Shown here one piece after another: positions 21,305 to 31,662 of a stretch of DNA of 64,000 nucleotides. Position 1 is the stretch's first letter, and the number at the start of each line of letters is the position of its first letter. A program made the translations under genes and the position numbers. Location: positions 1,674,001 through 1,738,000 of the forward strand of contig CP012818.1 of NCBI GenBank assembly GCA_001936135.1, in the 5' to 3' direction. This stretch comes from Saccharomycopsis fibuligera x Saccharomycopsis cf. fibuligera. Its lineage: Eukaryota; Ascomycota; Saccharomycetes; Ascoideales; Saccharomycopsidaceae. The notes below the pieces were generated by a model. That model was not told where the DNA came from and made no database searches. It was given only the letters and a program-made list of their open reading frames with translations.

Positions 21305-21812
21305 GAGCCACCATTTTTATGGTAACGAATATATATATTACAGCTTAATGTTTAAATATTCCAATATTAAAAAATCAAGCCACTATCTTCAAATATATTT
21401 ATATTTTTCTGTTTTTAAGAATAAAAAATAGTTGATAATTATGTATTAAAGCTTTAGCCTACAATACGCACGTCGCCACCCATTAGTGGCACGAATTTCA
21501 ATTCTACAAAAGTTGTACAGTACAAAGGTCCTTAATCCCAGCTGTCCAGCAAATAACTTAAAGCAGTACATATTATGTTGATTTTCTACACAATTTCTTA
21601 ATTTTTACAAATATAATGTTTTTGCTGTTCATACAGCAACAAAATAAAGCATCAAAACAAAATAAAACAAAACAAAACAAAACAAACATACTATTCCGGT
21701 TAATAGCCAAAAACTTTTATTGGTTTTTATACTTAAATTCGCTTTCATTATAGCCTTCATTAGGTTCTAGCAGCAGCACACCAAACCTGCACCACAAACC
21801 TGCACCACAAAT
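20601..21812. other. VPS52 promoter and DOA1 3' flank with simple repeats
   Basis: This 1.2 kb holds no supportable gene. Features are T-runs at about 21261-21302, a CAAAA-type repeat at about 21652-21688, and two exact copies of a 13-mer (ACCTGCACCACAA) at about 21785-21810, directly beside the DOA1 stop. Frames across it are short and interrupted. Confidence 0.6.
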
Positions 21813-23888
21813 CTACACCAACAGTAAATTCACTGTTAGTGCTTCAATAGTAACTAACAATTTGTTCTTAACCGAATCTTTCACTGCGTCATTATTTTCA
21901 ACTTGATTCTTATAGAAGATATTCAACTTGTCTTTACTGACTATCTGCTTGAGCTTTTTGCTATTACCACTGTTGTGAGAACTAGCCGCCACGTTAGCAA
22001 CGCATCTAAGAACCATGATCAATTTAGCCACATCAGCGTTACTTATTTCTTTGGAGGTATCATCTATAATGGACAAGCCCTGGAGCAACTGACTATTAAT
22101 GTCATTGGTATAATCAAGCTTGCCAATGATAATTCTCAATAAGTCAAAACCAATAAGCTCTCCACTTTCAATAATTTTTCCTGCCACTTCGTATAACTTG
22201 AGAGCATTTGATTTGGTAACACTGTCTAACAAACTGCTTATTTCTGAGATCTCAGATTGAGAGAGTTTAGCAGAAAGATCATTTTCCCCAACTTTGGCGT
22301 TAAAAGCTTCAATACCTTTAAGCAATAATGGCTTTTTAAAAGTTTCAAAAGTTGTTAATGTTGCTCTGTCCACTGCGGCACTGGCGTTGGTGCTTTGTGT
22401 ATCAGCATACGGATTTACAGCTGTTGCACTTTCCGCGGCTCCAAATTCTGGTTGATTACCCAATTGGACTCCTTGAGTATTTTGCATAATGAAATCTACT
22501 ACTTGCTGAACGTAACTGAATGGTAATTCATTTTCTGACAAAAATCTTTCAGCGGCATTGTATGGATTTTCGCTCAAATTAAATGGAAGCTTCAAAGGAG
22601 GAGCACCATCTTTTACATCCACGTCGAACACAAAATCGTAATATTTACCGTTGTATTCGGATTTTTTGCCACTGCTGGTCAAATTTGTGGAATCTGCCCC
22701 AGCACCACCTGCGCCACCTAGCACTTCACCAATTTTCTGCCAAGTGAAATTGGACCATTGATAGGCGTTGATTACCCCAGTAGCTGGGGTTTGAACCATG
22801 ATGGTTTGTCCTTCTCTATTGCCTGGTTGATCAAGACGCTCGGGATCACTGAGTTTCGAAGCGTCAATCTGATTAAGGGCCTGTGGATTGATAGATTGAG
22901 ATTGGATTTCTTCTAGTAATTGTGCATGTAAAAGATCATCAATGCGAGACGAGTTCTGAGAGAAGATTCTTATAATGGCGTCGCTGCCACCGACTGCAAT
23001 ATCATTGTTTGATAGGATTGCCACAGACCATACGCTGATACTAGGAACAAAGATGGTTTGCAATGCTTTACCAGAACCAATATCCCATATTTTCACTGAT
23101 TTGTCCTCACCACAGCTAACTAGGGTGGTAGGTTTGTTGTCTGAATTGTTCAATAATTTGATTTTGTAGATAAAACTATTGTGGCCTGTTAAGGTCTTTA
23201 AAACTTTCCCAGTATGGATGTTGACAACCTTGATGGTTGCGTCATTGGAGGCAGAAATAAAAGTATCTTTGTCCAAAATAACCAATGATCTTACAACGTC
23301 ATCATGGATTCCGGTGAATGTTCTTATGAGTTTGTTTTGTTGCCAAAATTTAATGGTTTTGTCTGCCGAGCAAGTAAGGAAAGTGTCAGATGTGACAAAC
23401 TTGGCATCCCATACCGCGGCACTATGGCCCTCAAGCTTATATTTAACAACATTGTCCTCCCAAACAATAGCGGTAGTATCCCAAGATCCAGAAATTAGCA
23501 AGTTATGCGATGGAAGACTATCAATGGCACATACATTTTTGTCGTGGCCTATAAGAATGAATGAAGGTTCATCAAGTGGTGATGAACTAGCGGTGGCAAA
23601 GGCATCTTCTAAAGCGGATAAGTTTATGAAAGAGCTCTGGCTACCCGAAGCGACCAAATGATGACCAGGCTTATCTAAGTCATTGACAATGGTAATAGAG
23701 TTGACAAATTTGTCGGCAGCGTAGCTTATGGCGCTGCTCCAGCTAGCATCTTGCTCCTTAAGCCAGACCACGGCTTTACCGTCTCTGGAGGCGGACACTA
23801 GGTAGCGGTCCCCTAGAGCTGCGAGATCTTTAATGTCCTGGTCGTGGCCGCGGAGCACAGCAGATAACTTGTATTCAGTGAATGGCAT
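21813..23888 (-). CDS. DOA1: Doa1/Ufd3 ubiquitin-binding Cdc48 cofactor
   Basis: The 691-aa protein starts MPFTEYKLSAVLRGHDQDIKDL, and about seven WD40 repeats (SASRDGKAVVW, SGSWDTTAIVW, TCSADKTIKFW, SASNDATIKV, SCGEDKSVKIW) fill roughly residues 1-310. A PFU ubiquitin-binding domain follows (YYDFVFDVDVKDGAPPLKL, NPYNAAERFL, about 415-480). The C-terminal third is an Armadillo-like PUL domain that binds Cdc48. Doa1 promotes ubiquitin homeostasis, mitochondrial protein quality control and multivesicular-body sorting. The length fits the family (715 aa in S. cerevisiae). It is divergent from the Pet20-type gene across 305 bp. I saw no in-frame CTG in the parts I checked. Confidence 0.95.
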   Translation of the reverse strand: MPFTEYKLSAVLRGHDQDIKDLAALGDRYLVSASRDGKAVVWLKEQDASWSSAISYAADKFVNSITIVNDLDKPGHHLVASGSQSSFINLSALEDAFATASSSPLDEPSFILIGHDKNVCAIDSLPSHNLLISGSWDTTAIVWEDNVVKYKLEGHSAAVWDAKFVTSDTFLTCSADKTIKFWQQNKLIRTFTGIHDDVVRSLVILDKDTFISASNDATIKVVNIHTGKVLKTLTGHNSFIYKIKLLNNSDNKPTTLVSCGEDKSVKIWDIGSGKALQTIFVPSISVWSVAILSNNDIAVGGSDAIIRIFSQNSSRIDDLLHAQLLEEIQSQSINPQALNQIDASKLSDPERLDQPGNREGQTIMVQTPATGVINAYQWSNFTWQKIGEVLGGAGGAGADSTNLTSSGKKSEYNGKYYDFVFDVDVKDGAPPLKLPFNLSENPYNAAERFLSENELPFSYVQQVVDFIMQNTQGVQLGNQPEFGAAESATAVNPYADTQSTNASAAVDRATLTTFETFKKPLLLKGIEAFNAKVGENDLSAKLSQSEISEISSLLDSVTKSNALKLYEVAGKIIESGELIGFDLLRIIIGKLDYTNDINSQLLQGLSIIDDTSKEISNADVAKLIMVLRCVANVAASSHNSGNSKKLKQIVSKDKLNIFYKNQVENNDAVKDSVKNKLLVTIEALTVNLLLV

Positions 23889-24037
23889 GATTATTATGGC
23901 AATTGATGAGTTAGTAATTAATAAAAGGTATGTTTAACCGACGAACTGTGTTCCTAAAGTGCAATTGCCATGGCCAACTTGGCTTGGGTGCACTGAATAT
24001 TGACATGGGTCACTATAATCATAGCATCTGATAGTAG

Positions 24038-24043
24038 CACGTG
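24038..24043. promoter_or_regulatory. CACGTG E-box in divergent promoter
   Basis: A perfect CACGTG palindrome, extended to CACGTGAT, sits midway between the divergent starts of DOA1 (23888) and the Pet20-type gene (24194). In yeasts this core is bound by Cbf1-, Tye7- or Pho4-type bHLH factors. Which factor acts here cannot be told from sequence; the only other notable feature in the 305 bp spacer is a T-rich patch at 24050-24070. Confidence 0.5.
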
Positions 24044-24193
24044 ATACGTCCCTTTTTCTGTTTCTTTTTCTAGTTTGGAATCACTCCATTCCCATTCTGA
24101 TAAATATAATGGTCGGTTGATGCCGTCTTTAGTGATGCTTGAAACAATTAAGAATACAAAGTATCACCATAAGCAATACAACCACCACTCGCC

Positions 24194-25694
24194 ATGCTCA
24201 GAGCTTCTCTTACTGGTATGCGTATGCGTCCTGTTAGTGCCCTATCACAAGCTAAAGTGCCCTGGACTATAGTGAGATCAAACTCCACGAGGGCAAAAGT
24301 ACCGACTAAGCTCTTGCAGCAGCTCCCCAGAGTCAAAGACACGAACCACATCTCCCAGCGGAGTAAGTATAAGTTGTAACCTTCGAATGCAAAATAAAGA
24401 CACATGCTTACTAACAATTTAAGTTGTCAACTTGGAAGGCCTTTTTGCAGGATACAAGCCACTTTTTCTAGGTAATAGCGCTACAGAAACAAACAGACAA
24501 GCGGAGCTCGAGGAGCTTCAGGAAATTCTTTACGACGCCAGAGATTTAAACCCTGGTGATGATGAAAAGATTATACCTTGGGATGCCTCTGTTGGTGGTC
24601 TTTTATACAATGATGAACCGTTTAAAAATGTGCCCCGCGACGTTGTAAACAAGCTCCGATTCTTTCAGCCACTAAAAGGCGGTAAAGATTCTGCTACTAG
24701 CGATTTAACAAAGTCAAGAAAGTCAAGATACATTAACTTCAAAGTGCACAATCCTATTGTCGACGAGGGTCTCTTTGATAATTACCAGACTGTTGCCAGA
24801 AAAAGTAAAAAAAATGGCAAGAAAAAATCTAAACTAGCAACAGCAACAGCTCTGGGAACAGTCAACAGTAACGGCGATAGCATTGTTGAAGACGATTTCG
24901 CATACGACCACCATTCCGATGAGCACTTTATGAGTTTGCTTTATGCTAACGAGCTCAACGCCGAGTTCATTAGAGAAAAAGAACTTTTACTACAGTATAC
25001 CGTTAATAACTTCAAAATCAAGCTTAATAATGAACTTAAGGCCAAATACCACACTGAACTTATGTCCAAGACCCCACTTTATAAATTACCAAGATACATT
25101 TTTTTCCAGCGCAAGTCTATTGCTAATGAGCTGCTTTTTAAAAAGAAGCTTCACAAGATCTTTTTGAAGGAGAGCCATATCTTGTACCAGATGCTTTATG
25201 GCTACAGAGAAACAGATTATAACAAAAAACGATTCCGCAAAAGCTACTTGCGCAACATAAGAAGATTAGTCACTAGCTTGTCACGAAGAATATATGTCAA
25301 TGTTGACAATTTCAATCTGGCTGATGCTTTGGTATTGAAGCAGCGCAAAAATCAGCAGCAGAAAAATGACAATAATGGGCTTATAAACAAATCTTCTAGC
25401 ACACAAACTAACAACAACATGGAAACTTCGAACAGTTTTTTTGGCAGAATTTATTGGTTTAATCCAAAACGCCGTTTTGACATGATTGTAAAGAGAAAAA
25501 CAGAGACTAATTTCCACAAGTATCAGTATTTCAATTACTATCCAATTAACACCAAAAGCTCAATAATGACGCCATTGACATTGGTTTGCAAACATGGTAA
25601 TGATGATCCTGAAGTGCTAAAGGAGAATATTAATGATGTTAGCAAAAACGGGAATGAAAGTAGTAGCGATATAAGCAATGATCAGAGAGGATAG
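24194..25694 (+). CDS. Pet20-domain mitochondrial protein (2 exons)
   Basis: Exon 1 is 24194-24362 and exon 2 is 24424-25694, giving 479 aa. The intron has a GTAAGT donor, TACTAAC at 24409-24415 and acceptor TTTAAG at 24423. The join reads HISQRIVNLEGLFAGYKPLFLG; the EGLFAGYKPLFLG block is the Pet20/Sue1 family signature. The N-terminus is basic and Ser/Thr-rich without acids (MLRASLTGMRMRPVSALS), a good mitochondrial presequence. S. cerevisiae members support respiratory growth and, for Sue1, turnover of unstable cytochrome c. This protein is about twice their length, with a Lys/Asn-rich C-terminal half (FFQRKSIANELLFKKKLHKI). A second in-frame AG 15 nt downstream (24438) could serve as an alternative acceptor. 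Confidence 0.8.
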
Positions 25695-26697
25695 CTATAA
25701 TTTAAACTCTTGCTTTTTGTGTCGCTATTTCTATTTTTCTACATTATTGTTTTTTTTTCTATTTTTATTTTTTTTGTCTTTTACTTCAGAGCGTTTTTGT
25801 TCAGTTTTAGATATAGGTTCTAATTTTGGTTTTGGTTGATTTTTTAATTTTTTTTAATTGATATTTTTTACTTAGTTCTACTTTTTAATGAGAACAAGCA
25901 AGATTTTCTGTTTGTTGAAGATACACACTCATTAATGATGACTTTGACGATTCATAATAAACAAGCATATGCCATTATATGATACAATCAGATCAATCTT
26001 GGTCAGGCTCTAATAAACCTGATGAATATTATATAAAGTGCTTTGCGATAAGCATCTGTCAAAAGAATGTGTGTTTGCCTAGACTCGTTCATTTAGCCCG
26101 AGATGCTTTCAGTTATGAAGCAACTTCCCCACTTGTCAATTAGCATCAGGTCCCTTTAGTGATAATAGTATGGCTTAAAAAAACTACAGTTTTACCCACC
26201 TCAACAAAATAGAGAATGCTGCTCAGTCCCCGCATTCAAAGATCCAACATACTTCATCCTGATTTTTAACATTCACAAAAAAACAACCTCAATATTTGAA
26301 AACCGCATACCATCGATCACTTTTTGTCTAACTTTGCTTTTCAGTGTTCCACCTCTCCCAATATCTCTCATCTATAGTAGCAAGAGTGGTAATTTAGTGT
26401 AAGTGAGTATTGCTTTCAGTAGCCCGCGGACTATATGAGCCTTTGTATTGGTATATACATCATCTGACTAGACGTCACTTTTTAAAGTATAAAGCTTATT
26501 AAAATTACTACGACGATCGATGGGCATCGGATTTTAATGATTTATAACTCGAGCTACCATCATCCAGTTTTTGCTGCCCAGTAGTATATGATTAAAACTT
26601 GTTTATTACACCAATTGAGAATCGCAAATTGTACGTTAGGATTAGGTTGAATTTTTACAAATCATCATATTAGTTTAACACACTGCGAAGAAAGAAA
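25695..26697. other. 1-kb spacer before FUB1
   Basis: The first 200 bases are T-rich, consistent with the 3' UTR of the Pet20-type gene. The rest is mixed sequence with a TATATAAA at about 26030 far upstream of FUB1. I see no gene or RNA signature. Confidence 0.55.
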
Positions 26698-27981
26698 ATG
26701 GGAAATAAGTTACAAGACATTGCCAACTTCATTAGGGACTGGTTGTTTCTTGACTTGAACTTGAACTCCACTGCCAAAATCCCCCAAGATTCTTCAGCAA
26801 TTTTAACCATAGAAAATGAAACTAAGCTTACCATCAACACAGTAGAAACTGAAACTGAAAAAGATAGCGACAATAATAGTAACAATCTTAGTGCGCTCGA
26901 CAACAACAGCAGCAGCAATAAAAGTGGCAAGAATGTCACATTAATCATCAATTTGATTGGGAATAACAACATTTTGGCAAGCTCACAGCTAAAAGTTTCT
27001 CAATATGTCAACAATATCAGTAACCCAACATTGGAAGAGCAGCTAGCTTTGAAGCAATATTTGAAGGATACATTTGCCGGCAAACTTACTGAATTCTCTA
27101 GTTTAGATAGCGAATATGATAACAATAAGAGCAGCAATACTGTAGTTGCTACATCCAAGGCGGCTAAGAGCTCTGGCCGGAGAAGGTCTTCAGTGTTTAG
27201 AAACAAAGCTCAGTTACAGGAGTCTTTTCAAAGCGCAAGTGAGCAAGAAGCTGCTCTGAAATCCAAGGAACAAAGTAAAAGCGATTCAATCAATACTGAA
27301 TTGACAGATGATAAACGCTCAAAATTAGATTTTATTATTCCACCAGCAGGAGAAGGGGAAAGCAGTAATTACAAACCACTGGATCCAAATGGCCCACCTG
27401 GCTTTGAGGATGAGTACAAACTTTTGCCTGAAAATAGAAATTCACAGCCCATTGGTTCTGGAAGTGACGGTGGTAATGCCTCTTATGGTGACAGCGACCT
27501 TAGTCCTCCAGGGGTGGGCAAACATCCATCAATGAAACCTTACCTTGATCCATTAGGCTCTGATAATAAGGGTGCACCAAGAATGTCTGGTGGCATGCAT
27601 CCAACATCATCAGATCCATTATTTCACCCAGAACTTAGAAATGATGGGCAGAGCAGCGGAAGCAGTTTACAACGTCCACCAGGAGCAAGATGGGATGATC
27701 CTTTGTTCGGCGGGGCGGACCAAAACGACTTTGACCAAATTGGTCAAGGTCTTCCAGGAACAGGCAACTTTGGCGCCAGAGCCGGACTAAGTTCAAACCC
27801 ATTGCTTCAACATGGCAATACGGGAGATGATGACGATGAGCTCAACGATGCTTTAGGACGTCGTTTAGGTGGTAGTGGTAGCAATTCGCCATTCGGGGGT
27901 AACGCAAACCCTTTTAGAGGCAGTCCTAATCCATTTGGTGGTGGTTTAGGAGGTGGAGGCTTTGGCGGTTTCGGGTTTTAA
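26698..27981 (+). CDS. FUB1: PI31-like proteasome regulator Fub1
   Basis: The protein is 427 aa. The N-terminal half is a PI31/Fbxo7-type domain, interrupted by Asn/Ser-rich stretches. The C-terminal half carries the PI31 proteasome-binding features: PLDPNGPPGFEDEY, then SGGMHPTSSDPLFHP and PPGARWDDPLFGG, ending in a Gly/Phe-rich tail GGLGGGGFGGFGF. Fub1/PI31 binds the 20S proteasome and blocks its active sites from within; in S. cerevisiae the gene was also found for chromatin-boundary function. It is longer than the S. cerevisiae protein (about 250 aa). Confidence 0.87.
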   Translation: MGNKLQDIANFIRDWLFLDLNLNSTAKIPQDSSAILTIENETKLTINTVETETEKDSDNNSNNLSALDNNSSSNKSGKNVTLIINLIGNNNILASSQLKVSQYVNNISNPTLEEQLALKQYLKDTFAGKLTEFSSLDSEYDNNKSSNTVVATSKAAKSSGRRRSSVFRNKAQLQESFQSASEQEAALKSKEQSKSDSINTELTDDKRSKLDFIIPPAGEGESSNYKPLDPNGPPGFEDEYKLLPENRNSQPIGSGSDGGNASYGDSDLSPPGVGKHPSMKPYLDPLGSDNKGAPRMSGGMHPTSSDPLFHPELRNDGQSSGSSLQRPPGARWDDPLFGGADQNDFDQIGQGLPGTGNFGARAGLSSNPLLQHGNTGDDDDELNDALGRRLGGSGSNSPFGGNANPFRGSPNPFGGGLGGGGFGGFGF

Positions 27982-28307
27982 TAATAACCATCAAGTAAAC
28001 TGTGTTTGTGTATTATTGGAAATAGCAGTTTGCTGATAGTGCTTTTTGTATATATGGTGTTCTGTATTTTGATGATTATTTTCATTTGTTGGTTTTGTGT
28101 ACTGTCGCAGCGATGCTGCGTATTTTGCTTTTGTTCTGTGTTGTTGTGTACTTGACACAAAACATAAAATTTCAAACAATTTTAGGACACAATAGTACGA
28201 GTTAACCAATTAAATATTTGATTGTGTAAAAATATCTTTTATTTTTAGAGGCGTATGATTTGATGGGGTCGATTAGTATCTAATACACCTTTTTCGCGCC
28301 AGCCAAC
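27982..28307. other. Spacer FUB1 to spliced gene of unknown function
   Basis: These 326 bp hold the 3' end of FUB1 and the promoter of the next gene. A short inverted repeat GTCGCAGCGATGCTGCG lies near 28105-28120. No gene is seen. Confidence 0.5.
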
Positions 28308-29924
28308 ATGAACAGCTACCGCTCAGAGAGTCTACATAACCCCGCTTTGGTTCCTCTCGCGAGACCCAATTTAACTAAAAGCTCGCTCAAGTCAACATAT
28401 TCTAATGAGAATCTCGACGAGTCCTCATTCAATGACCAGCAAAATACGGATAAAAACAGGTTCGAGTCTCTTGTGACCACCAGAAAGCAGTTTGGTAATG
28501 AGGCTCAGTTGCAACAAAAACAGTACTTGAAAAATATTCATCCTGATGACAATGTCGATATCTCTTCTGATAAAGGTGAAAGTACTTTTACTAAAGATAG
28601 TTTCAATGTGGAGTATTCTTCAACCCAAAAGGCTCGTAAGTTTTGAAAACTTTTTGATTCCTTTTCTGAAACTTCCTAGCTATAAAATAACAATAACACT
28701 AATTATATTTCTCAAGAAGTGCTTGTACCTGGTCTGAGAGACTTGAACAGGCCACAGCAAAGAAGTTTGAGATATACTGATATTCTACCTGGCGCAATGC
28801 CACATTTCTCATTGGCTGAAGCATTTGAAGAAAATGAAAGTATCAAACTAAATGAGTCTGTAGAAGCTTTCGAGAAACCATCCATGTTTAGCAATAAAAT
28901 ATTGGACGAGCCAATAACAAACAATGGTAAACAGAAAAAGAGTGTGAGCACGTTACAAAACTTCCCCGTCACTATGGAATCTTCGCCAAAATCTAGACCA
29001 CTTTCCAAATTTGCTCATTCTCCAACATTAGCACAATCAGCATCGCCTCTAGAACAAGTTCCTTTCTCAGAAATTTATGGAGTAGATAGTTCTAATGATT
29101 TATTCTTATACGACAGAAATAGCGCCGCCAGCTCTTCAAACAAGCTTAGGCTATCGCCACAAACAACAAGTCAATTTGCAAAAACACAACCTCTAAATCC
29201 TTTTAGTACAGCACGCAATGCATCCAACTCTCAATTTTTGATATCAGAAGGTGAATATGAAGATTTTAGTACTTTTGAAGTTGATGGAACAATTGAAATG
29301 GAAAAATTAGATTTGCATAATGACCGAGTTTCTCCTAAAATGTTTTACAGGGGCTTTTTTGAGCAGCAAACACCCGGTTCTCCAAAACATATACAACCAA
29401 TAAAAGTGGCAATGAAACCATTTGGGATACCTTTAGCAGAAAATGGAACGCCATTAGATTTGTCTATGGTAGGAAAGCCAAAAAATTTTAACGCACTGCC
29501 ATTTTTTAAAACGGAAAGCGAAGATTTAACAAAAGATCAAAGAACTTTGCTAGCAATTATTGATTATGAAATTAATAATTTGGATACAGATTCTAGAAAA
29601 GATATTCAAGGTAATTCAGGAATTCTTGTTCAATTGTGGTATTGGTTTGCCAGCTGGTTTGGGCAAGAAAATTTTTACAGCAAATATCCATGGTTGCAAT
29701 TTTTACATCCTGATGACTATATTGATAAATTTGGAAGCAAAAAAAGTAGTGAAGAGGGTAGTTCATCTAAAGCTGATACACATTCAAGTGTGTTAGGTGA
29801 AAACAACACAGATATGATTCCATATAGCATTGACCATTCTCCGGTTGTTGATTTTACAACGTATGATACTATTTCGCGGAAAGAATATCCATATGTCATT
29901 GCTGAAACATCGATCGGATACTAG
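28308..29924 (+). CDS. Uncharacterised spliced gene, Ser/Asn-rich protein
   Basis: Exon 1 is 28308-28635, the intron is 28636-28716 (GTAAGT donor, CACTAAT at 28697-28703, CTCAAG acceptor), and exon 2 is 28717-29924, giving 511 aa. The join reads SSTQKA-Q-VLVPGLRDLNRP and keeps one frame. Most of the chain looks disordered, with many SP/TP sites. A conserved-looking block near the C-terminus is rich in aromatics: LLAIIDYEINNLD, then LVQLWYWFASWFGQENF and YPWLQFLHPDDYID. I do not recognise the family. Cytoskeletal or spindle-pole proteins often look like this, but there is no motif to prove it. It ends 131 bp from the convergent ARP10 stop. Confidence 0.75.
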
Positions 29925-30055
29925 CTTTGAGAAAGTATACTTGACTCTTTTTGTATGGACACCTGCGTATTTACTAGCAAATTTTTATTTGGTTATTATT
30001 TGTTCCTTTTGTTCCTTTTTTTTTTTTTTTTTTTTTTTTTCTTTTGATTTTAGAA

Positions 30056-31357
30056 TTATTTTATTTGATATATATGATCTATCCAATCTGGAATATTTGC
30101 TTTGCCTTGTAAGTAATCATCACGTACTAATTCTTGGTTTTTTATGCTGCTTGCAGATGCCATAAGCCTTGTCGAGCAATATAAGCTTGCCCCAGACCAA
30201 CTTCCTAAAGTAACAATAGATTTAAACATTAAAGCATCGTTTGTTTGGCGTAACTCCTGTAATATCCTTGTTCTTAGGCCCGGGATGTTGGATAAATGGC
30301 CAGTGAAAATAATACGATTAGCCAAAGTTTGCCTTAAATCAATTGCAAGTTTTGAAAGGACATTATTTAAAAGAGGTATCAAAGGTTCTTCGCCATCATC
30401 ATACGGCCTTTCATTTTCAAGTGGAAAATAGAGTTGTTCGATGACTTCATTTCTCAATTTTGACGGCACTTTGACTATGTCTGAGCAAGTATAAAGGGAG
30501 TCTTCATCTTCTTTAAAAGGTAAATCTTCATTCAACGTATGACAATACACCGCTTCGTTTATGAAATTTTCAATAAACTCAAAAACAATATCTTTATTGG
30601 CGAAATCCAATCCTTCAATTTTGTCAGAACTCTGCAAAAGCTTCTGTAATACATGATAGTGTAAGTCTTTACCTGATCCGCGATTTGTTATTTTTATGCT
30701 TTTGTAAATAAGCTTCTCATCATAAACTGGAGAGACAGTTACTTGGTCCCAACCAAGGTCCACCACCAATCCATTCTTGGTACCAGCGCTAAGCACACTA
30801 AGTATGGCATCAGGTAAGAAAATAATTGATTGCGCATGAATGTCATCTAATAACACGTTAGCGATACTTCGCTTGATATGAGTAGGCCACAACACAGGGA
30901 AAGGAATAATGACTTTGCAGCGCTTAGCATCAACAAGCAAGTCAGTAACATAAATATGATAAAGAATTCGTTCTAGTAAATTTTCTGTGACTCTATTGCT
31001 AGACGTTTCAAGTTGTTGACTGAATAGAATATCCTGGTTAAATAGCCACTTTTTGTTGATGAGATCATTTTTGTAATACTCAGATATTTGAGTATACAAG
31101 TTAGACTCTAGTGAACCCATTTGTTGTTGTTTATAAGCATAAAGATCTTCACAAACTATTGAAAGATCATTATTGTTGTGAAATTGGGGCCCATTTTGAA
31201 CTTCTTCGTGTTTACGCACTTTGAAGTTGAATATTGGATCACTGATCTGGAGCGTGGAAAGCGGGGCAGCATCGCCGGCAAAACCACTCCTCACTAACCT
31301 AGAACCAATTTCTAGTATCACTGGGTAATACTGATGTGACTCTTCTTGACTTTTCAT
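30056..31357 (-). CDS. ARP10: Actin-related protein, dynactin pointed-end Arp10/Arp11
   Basis: The start is placed at the first in-frame ATG, 31357 (MKSQEESHQYYPV), giving 433 aa. The N-terminus reads VILEIGSRLVRSGFAGDAAP, the actin phosphate-1 loop in a degenerate form. Later NGLVVDLGWDQVTVSPVYDE is the phosphate-2 region, and FTGHLSNIPGLRTRI is the actin C-lobe motif. Strong divergence from actin suggests nucleotide binding may be altered. Arp10 caps the Arp1 filament of dynactin, the dynein partner used for nuclear migration. S. cerevisiae Arp10 is shorter (284 aa); this length is closer to filamentous-fungal Arp11. The gene is divergent from RAD17. Confidence 0.82.
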   Translation of the reverse strand: MKSQEESHQYYPVILEIGSRLVRSGFAGDAAPLSTLQISDPIFNFKVRKHEEVQNGPQFHNNNDLSIVCEDLYAYKQQQMGSLESNLYTQISEYYKNDLINKKWLFNQDILFSQQLETSSNRVTENLLERILYHIYVTDLLVDAKRCKVIIPFPVLWPTHIKRSIANVLLDDIHAQSIIFLPDAILSVLSAGTKNGLVVDLGWDQVTVSPVYDEKLIYKSIKITNRGSGKDLHYHVLQKLLQSSDKIEGLDFANKDIVFEFIENFINEAVYCHTLNEDLPFKEDEDSLYTCSDIVKVPSKLRNEVIEQLYFPLENERPYDDGEEPLIPLLNNVLSKLAIDLRQTLANRIIFTGHLSNIPGLRTRILQELRQTNDALMFKSIVTLGSWSGASLYCSTRLMASASSIKNQELVRDDYLQGKANIPDWIDHIYQIK

Positions 31358-31494
31358 TGAAGCTCTTGCTTTTTCCCGTCTCAATCATTCAAATCAGATA
31401 ATTTTGGGAGCTAATTATCTGTGTATTTATCTAGTCCAACATTCAAGTTTATGTTATCGTATTTTACAAAATTATACTATGAATATACGAGGGT

Positions 31495-31550
31495 GTATCA
31501 CATGATATGAATATTTTACTTTAAGGATTATACCCTCGTAATTCGCCATA
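31495..31550. promoter_or_regulatory. Inverted ACGAGGGT motif in ARP10-RAD17 divergent promoter
   Basis: TACGAGGGTGTAT at about 31496-31508 and its near-complement ATTATACCCTCGTA at about 31537-31550 face each other, about 30 bp apart, within the 305 bp spacer between ARP10 and RAD17. The arrangement would suit a dimeric factor or two copies of one regulator site. The repeat is seen directly; the function is inferred. Confidence 0.5.
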
Positions 31551-31662
31551 TAGAATGTTTATAGAAGCTGATATTGGTATGGAAAACGGCGATGAGCTCT
31601 GTTCTTGGTGACAATAAAAAGTATTGAGCTTATAACTATTGTGAAATCACCATTAAGTTTCT

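Noticed and set aside
28459-28480. tRNA B-box-like GGTTCGAGTC
   Set aside because: Lies inside a coding exon with no A box at the right distance and no cloverleaf.
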